Below are positions 8,215-18,157 of a stretch of 64,000 nucleotides of DNA, piece after piece. Location of the stretch: assembly GCA_027577595.1 (NCBI GenBank), contig JANBRJ010000002.1:62001-126000 (forward strand), read 5' to 3'. Within the stretch, counting starts at the first letter, position 1; each line of letters begins with the position of its first letter. A program made the translations under genes and the position numbers. The stretch comes from Coemansia sp. RSA 487 (taxonomy: Eukaryota; Kickxellomycota; Kickxellomycetes; Kickxellales; Kickxellaceae). The notes under the pieces were generated by a model. The model made no database searches. It had not been told where the DNA came from and worked only from the letters and a program-made list of their open reading frames with translations.

Positions 8215-11136
8215 ATGAACAACTCCAAAGCAAAGACTGCCGCCGCCTCTACTGCTAATTTACGGCACTCTGTTGGCCCATTTCGCACTGAGCCTAGCAG
8301 CAACGACGACTCCACTGACAACAACACGAGGCTGACCCGCACTCAGTCCCAGCATGGAGCCGTGGGAAACGAATCTGACAGCCAAGTCCCTTTCCCGCAG
8401 CTCCACGCAGAGGACGAAGCGCCAACGTCGTGGCTGATTCCGCGTGTCAGGTCAATGCTCCACGATAGCGAGACACTGATGAACTCCACACGCCTGGGTA
8501 GGAAAAATAAGGGCAAGGGCGCCCATGTCTGGTACAGCTCCTACACAACAATCGACTGGCTCCACGACGACATCCGCGAGCAAGCACGCCTACGGGCACT
8601 CCGTGCGGTTGGTGGAACAAAGGGATGGTGGCTGAACCATCTGTGGGACCCAATCCAGGGCTGGCTGCTTGTTGTTCTAGTCGGGATTCTTTGCGGCCTG
8701 TTTGCAGGCTTTATCTCCGAGTGGTCTGAGCTACTTGCCGGCTGGAAGACCGGGTACTGTCGTGCCGACTGGCGGCTATCAAAAACAACATGCTGCAGGG
8801 AGAGCGCAATCGACTGCGAGTACTGGTATACGTGGGAGCCACGCACGCTGTCGCGCGTTATGATCTTCGTCTGCTTCGGCACTATATACACGCTGATAGC
8901 AGCAGTGATGGTTGTAAAGTCCGCAACGCGGGTAACAGTTGCCAACCACGGCGTTTCATCATCTGTCGAGACAAAGGTTTCGCCAACGGTTAAACTGGCA
9001 TACTATGGCGCTGGGTCTGGCATTCCAGAGGTAAAGTCAATTCTTGCTGGGTTTGTCATCCACGGCTTCCTTGGTGTGCGTATTCTTCTTGTCAAGACGT
9101 TTGGGCTTATCCTGTGCTGCGCCTCTGGGATAATTACAGGAAAGGAAGGCCCAATGGTGCAGATAGCATCATCTCTCGGCAACATTTCAACGCGTATCTT
9201 CGACAAGTATTATAAGAACGAGGCAAAGAAACGCGAGATCATATCTGCCGCTTCTGCCGCTGGCGTTAGCGTGGCTTTTGGCGCGCCTATTGGCGGCGTG
9301 CTTTTTTCTCTTGAAGAGGTGTCGTACTTTTTCCCTAACAAAACCATGCTGCGCAGCCTTGCGTGTGCACTTGTTGCCGCCCTCGTCCTCAAGGCATACA
9401 ACCCGTTTGGCACCGGCAAGCTTGTTCTGTTCCAAACAACATACGACATGGACTACCATTGGTTCGAGATGATTCCCTTTGTTATCATCGGTGTGTTTGG
9501 CGGGCTCTACGGCGCGCTGTTCTGCCGCATCAACATGGCTGTAAACCGCCTACGCAAAAACACTCGTCTTGGCCACTACCCTATCACCGAAGTCATTGCT
9601 ATCACGTCGCTGACGCTTTACTGCAGCTTCGGCAACCCGTTCACGCGCATTGGCCTGGGCGAGCTGGTTGGCTCGCTTTTTCAAGAATGTCCCGTCAGAG
9701 ACCCTCATGGCCCGTACAACAGCGACAGCGATGACATTGAGGAGCTTCTTTGCGTCTCAGGAAACCAGCTTTCAGAATACATGCCTCTGTTATCAATGCT
9801 TGCCTTTGCACTAGTCAACCGCGCCTTCTTCGCAGCCACCACCTTTGGAGCGAAGATCCCGTCAGGCCTAGTACTTCCCAGTATGTCTACTGGCGCCATT
9901 TTCGGCCGGATTGTCGGCTCCTACATGGAATATCTGACGCGTGCCAATGCTGGCCACTCAATTTTTGCACAATGCCCTGCCGACTCACGCTGTGTCATCC
10001 CAGGCATATACGCCCTCGTCGGCGCTGGCGCCACGCTGACCGGCACAACCCATACGACGATTGCAGTTGTGGCGATCCTGATGGAGCTCACAGGAAATCT
10101 TATATACACGCTTCCTGTTCTTGTCGGTGTCATGACTGCACGCTGGGTGTCAGAGTACTTTAATCCAAACGGAATATACGACATGCTTATTGAGCACGCC
10201 GGCCACCCCTTCTTCGACACAAAAACACAGTACATCCACACCCGCCGCACTGCCGCCGAACTAATGCAGACCGATCTTGAGACTATCTGTGTGGATTTCG
10301 AGAACGAGAATACACTGTCCTTGCTTTCAGCCCGGCTCACCCGCATTGCCGAACGCGGTCTGTCCGATGGCGGGTTCCCTGTCATCAACTCGCGCGGATA
10401 TCTCCAAGGATGGATAGCATGCACAGAGCTCGAGTTTGCTCTTTCGCGCTGCCACAGCCTCAAACCCACCACAGTGTGCTTCTTCAACAACCCATTGTGG
10501 CAAATGGACTATCTTGCGCATGACCCTAACTCGATCCCGCACTTCCGAATGCCTCTATCGTATGTAAAGGCAAGAGACCGTCAGAAAAAAAACAGCCTTG
10601 TTTCTGAAGACAGCACCAGCGACCCCCAGGGCCACATAGCTATGCTCTCTGGCTTTGGTAAACGATGGAAATCGCTTTTTGCGTCTCAGGAAGCTGGTAA
10701 TTCTGATAACTACTCGTCTGTAGAGCCGCCCCTTCTGGCTCCTGTCACTGCAGATGCTGACAGCGCAGGTAATGTCTTACCCTCGTACCAGTCCAACGGC
10801 CATACAGTGCGGTCAGATAGTAGCAGCCATTCTGGAGAATCGTCTAATAGTGGCAGCAGCAATACACAGTCTAACAAGGCGTTGCAACAAACCACGCACA
10901 ACACCGTTCCTATCCCCTACTTCCAGGACAGACCAAACGACTTTACTCCATTTGTGGACCAGACACCTTTGGCCATTTCACCAAACGCACCAATTGAGCT
11001 TGTGGCAACACTGCTAGGCAGACTTGGCGTATCCTGCCTATGTGTTGTCGACAAGGGAATCTACTGTGGTGTCATTTTCAAAAAGGCATATATTGGCTAT
11101 GCCAAGGAGCTTGAGGAGGCAGGATACATCCACTAA
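8215..11136 (+). CDS. CLC-family chloride/proton exchanger (ClC-3/GEF1-like)
   Basis: Membrane transporter of 973 residues, expected in Golgi, endosome or vacuole membranes where it balances charge for V-ATPase acidification. Signature loops are intact: GSGIPE at residues 267-272, GKEGP at 309-313 with gating glutamate E311, and an EE pair at 367-368 in SLEEVS. The second E is the proton glutamate that marks exchangers rather than channels. About ten hydrophobic helices span residues ~145-660. Two CBS segments follow (about 690-770 and 910-970), separated by a serine-rich low-complexity insert of roughly 120 residues that is longer than usual. The start ATG at 8215 is preceded by a pyrimidine-rich leader. 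Single exon. Family assignment is very secure. Intracellular versus plasma-membrane placement is inferred from subfamily resemblance. Confidence 0.96.
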   Translation: MNNSKAKTAAASTANLRHSVGPFRTEPSSNDDSTDNNTRLTRTQSQHGAVGNESDSQVPFPQLHAEDEAPTSWLIPRVRSMLHDSETLMNSTRLGRKNKGKGAHVWYSSYTTIDWLHDDIREQARLRALRAVGGTKGWWLNHLWDPIQGWLLVVLVGILCGLFAGFISEWSELLAGWKTGYCRADWRLSKTTCCRESAIDCEYWYTWEPRTLSRVMIFVCFGTIYTLIAAVMVVKSATRVTVANHGVSSSVETKVSPTVKLAYYGAGSGIPEVKSILAGFVIHGFLGVRILLVKTFGLILCCASGIITGKEGPMVQIASSLGNISTRIFDKYYKNEAKKREIISAASAAGVSVAFGAPIGGVLFSLEEVSYFFPNKTMLRSLACALVAALVLKAYNPFGTGKLVLFQTTYDMDYHWFEMIPFVIIGVFGGLYGALFCRINMAVNRLRKNTRLGHYPITEVIAITSLTLYCSFGNPFTRIGLGELVGSLFQECPVRDPHGPYNSDSDDIEELLCVSGNQLSEYMPLLSMLAFALVNRAFFAATTFGAKIPSGLVLPSMSTGAIFGRIVGSYMEYLTRANAGHSIFAQCPADSRCVIPGIYALVGAGATLTGTTHTTIAVVAILMELTGNLIYTLPVLVGVMTARWVSEYFNPNGIYDMLIEHAGHPFFDTKTQYIHTRRTAAELMQTDLETICVDFENENTLSLLSARLTRIAERGLSDGGFPVINSRGYLQGWIACTELEFALSRCHSLKPTTVCFFNNPLWQMDYLAHDPNSIPHFRMPLSYVKARDRQKKNSLVSEDSTSDPQGHIAMLSGFGKRWKSLFASQEAGNSDNYSSVEPPLLAPVTADADSAGNVLPSYQSNGHTVRSDSSSHSGESSNSGSSNTQSNKALQQTTHNTVPIPYFQDRPNDFTPFVDQTPLAISPNAPIELVATLLGRLGVSCLCVVDKGIYCGVIFKKAYIGYAKELEEAGYIH

Positions 11137-11310
11137 AATCACAGTATGTGGTAGATGTTGTTCCAGTTGCCTCCACTCTGCAATTGCACCCACAACATTT
11201 CATCACCTTACCTTTATAATTGGTTAGATAAAGGACTTTAAAATTGCCTGTTGTTAGAAATAGAGAAATATCTGTAAACTACGCATAGTGGAAATTCCAA
11301 AAATAAAAAA

Positions 11311-12855
11311 CTAGTCTTTTTTCAAAATATTATCCTTGTTTCGCTGCTGGCGCTTCTTCCCTGACAGCTTGTACAGGTTGTTTGCAATGCCTACAGATAT
11401 GAAACCCAAAAATGTTTAGTTTAGCTTCCGTTCACAGCACGATAGAAAATGCATAGTGCAGACATAGTGGCAGCAACTTACTGTAGAGAATAGGTGGTGT
11501 GATCCTCAAATCCCACATTACTGATGCTACAAACCCCAAGAAGCTATGTGGCGGGTAAGGCACGCTGGAGTACGCTTCAAGGCTTCCACACTTTAGGCCA
11601 ATGTGGGAAAGAACATGTTTCGCATAAATGTGTGGCGATGGGATGGAGATGCTCGACGTTTTGTATCCAGACATCTTGGATGAAACCCAGAAACTAAATA
11701 TATGTTCCACAGTGATTCCTTCCGGCTCCAGCTCATAACCTAGTGCTTGCGAGAATGTCTTCACAAACCCCTTTGTCCCTGCATACACTGACAAAAATGG
11801 CATGCCCTTCATACATGTCCATGATCCAACGTTGAGAATCAGCCCATTGGAGTTTCTGCGCATCTGTGGCACAACCATACGAGTCAAGTTCATCATTGTC
11901 GTAATGTTTACATCTACCATCTGGTCACAAAGCTGCGGAGATTCTTCCATAAATGTAACTGTCACTGGATGACACATTGCAACATTGTTGACCAATATGC
12001 CCACATTTTTTGATTCCACCATATCCTTTATATGATCCCAATCTTTTTTTGAAGCACAGCTAAAATCTACTCCATATGCATCCACGCTGACGCCCATTCC
12101 TTCTATATAATGGTGAACTTTATACAAATACAAAAACACACGTTTAGCAAAGGTAGCTACCAGTTATATACTGGGCTGTGCAAAGAGAAAACATATAGTC
12201 ATACTTACCGAGTCTTTCCTTTACCTTGTCTAGCTTGCTCTGAGTGCGTGAAAGTAGCACAAGGTTATATCCATTTTTTCCAAGCTGATATGCTAGCTCC
12301 ATCCCAATTCCATCTGTGCACCCGGTAACGACTATTTAACAGCATAACGTCCAAATTGTAAAATTAGCAAGGTGTTGTAATTGTACAAGTTATGTTTTGC
12401 TCAAGTGACCAGCCAGAAAAACCTTACCTGCCCAATGTCCACGATCTGCGCCAAACCTTTTAACCTACGATCCTGAAAAGTGAAACAGCAATCATTAGGA
12501 GATACAATTACTTGATGGAATTTTCAAATGAAACAACTTGAACAATATGAGTTTCCATCACTATCCATTACTTACAGAAATTGGTTCTCTGACCCAGAGG
12601 TCGCAAATAATTTCGATTATACGAAGCAAGAAATACGTTGTTACCATAAACCCAGCTGCAACTAATATCATTTGCATTGTGCTATATGTTAAACAGAAAA
12701 TACAGAAGCATCATTTTTTCATATTAGTTGTCCATCTTGAATATTACAAAATAATTATAAATCAACATTGAAGCTACTCTCCCTTACTTAAACATCTTGT
12801 ATTGTGAGAATAGTGCAGCGTCATGGCTACTGGGAACAACATTTTGAATAGCCAT
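11311..12855 (-). CDS. IFA38: Very-long-chain 3-oxoacyl-CoA reductase (KAR, HSD17B12/IFA38 family), six exons
   Basis: ER short-chain dehydrogenase that reduces 3-ketoacyl-CoA in the fatty-acid elongation cycle. Exons (minus): 12855-12788, 12681-12576, 12464-12428 (37 bp), 12331-12209, 12102-11482, 11390-11311. Introns are 91-111 bp, with GTAAGT/GTAAGG donors, CTAA branch motifs and TAG acceptors. All phases join to give 344 residues, typical for KAR. Seen: an N-terminal membrane segment (residues ~25-45), the cofactor motif TGCTDGIG in exon 4, NNVA, the catalytic Ser in NVGSW, YAGTK with catalytic Tyr and Lys, a VSSKM segment typical of KARs, and a lysine-rich tail ending in KKD. In intron 2 a TTTTCAG eight bases before the chosen acceptor would shift the frame. 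The gene lies in AT-rich DNA and is by far the most intron-dense gene here. Confidence 0.9.
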
Positions 12856-13476
12856 TTCTTATCGTATCAAAATGTGGTTAAAGTGTATAAATTTTCTAAA
12901 GAGTTTGTTTAGGCAACAAAAATATATTTTAAGTCAAAGGAGGTATATTTGTAAAACATCAATGATTTGAAATGACCCAAGCTGCAGTGCCAGTAAAAGC
13001 AGCACTAAAATATTGCAGCCATTTTGCAGTAAAAGTGGGATTTACTTTGCTTTTAATAATCAGATCCTACTGTTTAAATGTATAAAATCAATGCTATTAA
13101 ACATAATAGAAAGTAGCATAACTGCCAAGACAATCTACATGTCTAATTGGGCGAGTATATTATAATGACCTGTAGCATATTTAACGTTGCGTTGATTACA
13201 CAAAATCGACATATACAGCAGATTCCATTGAAAGAAACATGAGTCAGCTTAAGAAAGGTTATAAAATTGTGATAATGTATATACTGGGTTTCCAGATTCA
13301 GCTACGTTTCTATCAATATTTTACATGCATCTAGTGGTTGAAAATTTGGAAACCGCCCACTGGGTTAGAAGATAGCATAGCATGAGTAACATGCATATAT
13401 TTTAAAACATGCCAACACATCATTGGAATACAAATGTCAATATGAAGCCGTGGACGGCTTTAAACGAAAGACGAGT
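12856..13476. other. AT-rich intergenic region between KAR and the copia remnant
   Basis: About 620 bp, strongly AT-rich with many short A and T runs. I see no open frame of interest, no RNA gene and no convincing long repeat. It contains the KAR promoter and whatever 5' flank remains of the retroelement; I could not match any part of it to sequence downstream of the element, so no 5' LTR is claimed. Confidence 0.5.
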
Positions 13477-15733
13477 TCAGCAGCAAGTAATCAACCTTTG
13501 TGAAGTAATGACCATATGCCTCCTCTGAAATATTACTAATGCTTCATTGATGAGGTCCCCCGATTTGCTGCTGTTGTGCCAATGAAGGCAATATCGGGTG
13601 TTCCATATCTGTCTGAACAACATGCTTTTCCCATGGATAGACAGCTCGAGCTGCCTGTGAAGTCCCTCCATTCTGATAATAGTGCTGAGTACGTAAATAT
13701 GCATCTTAAGGCTTTTTGTGCCAAGAAGGGGATTTCACATATCGCTTCGCCTGCTTATTATCCTCAACAGAATGGCATTGCTGAGCAATTCAGCTGTACG
13801 ATTATCGAACCCACCAATTCCATGCCGTTGTGTGCTGGTGTTGATCTCTATGTTTGGCATTTCGCCCTTGAACATGCCACATACCTCTACAGACCCTTCC
13901 CAAAGCAAGCTCCTGGAGTGAAGACGCCTGTACAATTTCTAGGCACAGGTGTGTCAGCTAAATACATACACACATTTGGTTACCCTGCCGAGATTTTAGT
14001 TCCTCCTGAACTGCGCAAAAAGCTTGGTGAACGTTCCCAGTCTTGTGTGTGCTTTGGAGCAGAGGACCACGGATATATATTTTATAATCCTAGCGCTGGT
14101 AGAATTCTTAGGTTCCACCATGGTGCATTGCTTGCAGACACCTTTCTCATTTCCCATTTTACTAAAGTTACTTCCCTATCTTCAATTGAGCACAAGTTCT
14201 CTTCCAATTCGGCATCTATAGCCCTTACGTCTACAGACAATCCTGTTAAACATATCTAAAACACCCATGTCAGTCAGTATCGACATTTTACAAATTGCAG
14301 AACGTCCTAGGAGAGCAGCTGTCAGAAAACACGAGCTGGCATGGTGGATACTGGGAGATGAGGATCAATATGACAGGGAGATGTTCGTAAGCAATGCAAG
14401 TAGCAGCGGACTGCTCTTGTACAGAATTGCAATGGAATCCAAAGACCCACCAAGACGGCAAGAGACGATAATAGCCAATCTGGAGTTGATTGACAACAAT
14501 AATGTGCTGGAAGTTGCTCCCAAGGCTCCTTGGATGCACATTCTGGCTACACCATGTGTTTACCACCAAATCTCGTGATGATAGTGTTCTGTCATTGCAC
14601 ATGGGGTGCCATGTTGTTGGAGAGTTCTAACAGTGCCCTAGCCTCGACTACAATGACCTGTTTGCTCCAGCTGTGCAGTACAGATTGATTTATATCATGT
14701 TTGCTCTTGCAGCACAGTCCGGTCTCCTAGCTCACAGAATGGATATCAAGACTGCTTTCCTTCAACACGACATTGGCAAAGGCTTGAACATTGAGTCTCC
14801 AGATGGAGTTGGTGGTGATTGCAAGCCTGATGTCTGCAAGCTAAGCCGCTATGGATCCAAACAAGTTCTGCGTGACTGGAACAAGTGTCTTAACACTCAT
14901 CTATGCGATCGATCAGATGGGTTTTGGCCGGATGCTGAATTATTGATAAATGGTCTTGGGCTGCGCATGACTATCCTTTGCATTGAAATTGTCCAAAGCA
15001 AAAGCGCAATCATTCTGAACCAAGAATGAACAGTGTTTCACCTTTTCGGCGACACAGACACGCAGAATGCGAGCCTTGTGAAATATCCCCTTTCAGCTTC
15101 TCCGAAGCTGGTCACGTCCAACCTGACGACAAACTCGCTGACATCCAGAAATACCAGCGCACTGTCGGATCTCTGCAGCACATTTGTTGGCATTAATCGT
15201 CTCGACATTGCTCGTGCAGATTATGTTCTTTGCTCTTTCAACTCCAAACCAACCAAGACCAATCTGTTTGGAGCCAAGCTTCGTACCAGATACTCGCACC
15301 AGTCAGAACTCCAGCTTACTGACTACACTGACGCCAACTACTTCTATGCTTGTGCGGATGCAGAGAATGTTGGCTATGTTTTTCTTTTGGCTGGTGGTGC
15401 AGTGCCCTTGTGCTCCAAGATGATCAGATCTGTCGTTCCCCAATCTACCTTTGAAGCAGAGCTAAATGCGCTTAATGCAGGTACTTTCGAGGCTTGCTTG
15501 ATCGTGGATCTAGCGAACAGCTACACATTGAAACTACAGTGCCTATTCTTTCCTGTGGCAACCAAGCTGCTGTACAGATGGTTTGTTCTGGCAGTCTCAT
15601 CGAGGATAACAAGCACTATCGGCGCAAGTCTTGTCTTTCTCATCAGCACTTCAATAATTGTCTCTTTAACATTCAGCATGTTCCTTTTCAAGACCAAGCT
15701 ACTGACCTTATGACAAAAAACTGTTTACGTTAA
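13477..15733 (+). mobile_element. Decayed Ty1/copia LTR-retrotransposon remnant (pol part only)
   Basis: A fossil of a copia-type element. Recognisable parts occur in the copia order: an integrase core with its downstream region (about 13.6-14.3 kb), part of the reverse transcriptase (about 14.65-14.9 kb) and an RNase H region (about 15.2-15.6 kb). Integrase before RT separates copia from gypsy. No gag or protease part and no matched pair of terminal repeats was found. It is clearly broken, with at least three interruptions, and has AT-drifted composition; I judge it old. End coordinates are approximate because only the coding parts are recognisable. Confidence 0.82.
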
Positions 15734-18157
15734 TCCTCTGAAGATATGCATCAAATTCGGTGGGAAAAGAAATAATGTAGATATTGGATTGATATTCAAT
15801 AATTTTATATTGTTACCCGAAGTCGTAAATGTTTCTTACCTAACAATATGTCTTGTAATGAACATTGTAGTCCAAACTTTTGTCAATAGTATCAAGTTTA
15901 AGCTACATGCTCCTAATTCTAGCAGTGGGAACACCAAAATGGGGGCTGTGCTCATTACCCTCATTTATTGCCATTTTTATGAACTTTCTTCCAGTGCATA
16001 TTTTTTTAGACATTCTTGTAAATGCCACTCTGACAATCCCTGGGCTTGAGCACTGTGTAGCTCGTGAGATTGTGACTTTTATTGGCAATCTGAGCACATA
16101 ATATATTATAAACATGCATATATATACTTGAAAGCCTTCTGATATGCAATGTCAGCAACAATTGTTGACAAGAGTGTGTTCATTTGGTAAATGTAGCAAG
16201 TTGTTATGCTTACATATCATAATATGTGGCTTGTTGACTGATAATCCAACAGCAGATCAACTAACATCAAACATAACTAGCATTCCAATCAACACATGTC
16301 AATAGTCTCGCAATTAATCTTTCGGATGTTTGTGAATAGATACATATACATTCTTGACAATATTCACTTTCCTGTCTTTCTTTTCGTTTATCGTTAGCCT
16401 TAACAATTATATTCTTATTTACTAATTCAGTCTTTAGTAAGTATAGCAAATTGATAATGTATAATTGATGCTTTCTATCGGTAGTGCTTAATCTCACTTA
16501 ATCCTTGTTTGTAATATAAGAAGCCCCTTTATAAGTAAACAAATCATTTTAAAATTGACTCTATTTGGGTGTGGTTTCATCTGCTTTAATTCACACTGGG
16601 CTCTCATTTACTCTATTTTCTGATGCTTTAATTTACATTCTATGCATTGTACAGTTTCATTCTCCATCGTCACTTTACGACATATTTTTTAACTGAAAAC
16701 ATATCTACATCAGGACATTGTTCAACGAATACCATTGATAGTAAGGCCACTCGCATAAAGGACCACAGTACGTGATGATGATCCTAGAAATTCTACAGGC
16801 AACCATGGATGTTGTCTTACCAAAGCCAGATGGTTCTTTAGAGAGTTACTCTTGACACACTGAGCTACACATATAGTAAAATGTGAATGCTTACATAAAG
16901 TCTATGTAAGTAATCATATAATGGTGCAAATGTTAATACAGTCTTGTATAATGTGAGTATATATTGCAGTATAATGGGGTATCTACTTAGAACACAGAGT
17001 ATGATTTAGACTGAGTGATAGTGAACAGTATATAATTTATGTCGTCTCCACTGTACTCACCTGGGCCTTGCAACATTCAACTTTTGGTTCTCTGTCACCA
17101 TCGAGAATATTCCCAAAGGCAAAGGACCTTAGGTAATGAGAGGCGATTTTGAACCTATTTAACAAAAAGGCGTTTAAAAAGGGTATACTGTTGCAGCACT
17201 GGATTTGGATAAGGATTCCATGCCACTCGCTTCCATGGATAAAGACGTCACATTGTGCGGTTAACAATGCACTGCTTTTCAATCAGATCAAGTAGTACAG
17301 CGCCACTAGAAACAACCTGATTTTTCCAGCTCCCTATGGTGTGCGATAGCTTGGAAGCAAACAGCACAAAGACTATAAATACCTTGAAATTCACAACATC
17401 CAAATATATTATCGTTCACAAATAAAGATATTTCCAAACTTTTCACATATCATTTTTAATATCCTTCTAGCAGATATACTTTAGCCTTTTTGTATACCAC
17501 ACTCAGTGTAGTTACAATAATATGAAGCCCGTAGTGTCATTGCTAGAAATAATTTTATTATATTAACTATGAATGAAACATTAAGATCACAAGACATTGG
17601 GAAAAAGCTAAAGTTTAACTGCCTTTGTAGATCCACTTAAATCAAAAATCAACCAGAAACATCACAGCAGACTCTTATCCATGGCAGGCATGTCATCTGA
17701 GAGCTCAGAAGACAAAAGGAACAAGAAAAAGTGTCAAAGCAGTATAGTGGAGGGGCGTTGTCTCCAGAACATTCAAAACTTTTTTTGCTCTTCTCAAATC
17801 TAGCGACATATAATTGGCTAACATGGGGAGCAAACGTAAGATTTGGGTATTTGTCAGCAACAAATACAGAGGTTTAAAACGACAAAAGTTTGATATTTTC
17901 ACAGCTCCACAAACTGCAGGCAGGACTTGGGGCAGGAAATCAATCCAGCTCTGTAGCCAATCGTTGACAACAGCATCGCAGGTTGCTATAAAGACAAAGC
18001 AAAGCGACAACTGTGTTGCAAGATGCGTGTGTTTTTGAAACTTTAGTCAATTTCTTTCCTGGATTCTTTTGTCTAGCACTCCAGCCATTTAGCTATTTAG
18101 TTTTTTTTGCTAGCCATACGTTGGAAGTACAACTCTGCTTGGTAGTTTTTATTTACT
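15734..18157. other. AT-rich gene-poor stretch between the copia remnant and the ABCC transporter
   Basis: About 2.4 kb with no gene I can support. It is rich in TATA- and AT-runs. Short open frames exist at 15880-16101 (+), 17037-17282 (-) and 17705-18010 (-). None matches a family I know, and the one at 17037-17282 ends near a donor-like CAG|GTGAGT, so fragments of dead genes or undetected exons are possible. A purine-rich tract at about 15760-15772, just after the copia remnant, could be what is left of its 3' flank. The last ~150 bp before 18158 should contain the ABCC promoter. Confidence 0.5.

Noticed and set aside
9921-10490. 189-codon minus-strand frame inside the CLC gene
   Set aside because: Antisense to conserved CLC helices and the first CBS domain, with no similarity of its own.
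15880-16101. Short plus-strand frame recalling PMP3-type proteolipids (DILVN...LT...IPG pattern)
   Set aside because: The match needs two gaps in a 50-residue family and lacks the conserved Gly-Cys loop; in AT-rich DNA chance hydrophobic frames are common.
15760-16720. Possible 3' LTR or solo LTR after the copia remnant
   Set aside because: A purine tract and TG starts exist, but I could not find a matching copy upstream or a target-site duplication, so no LTR is called.
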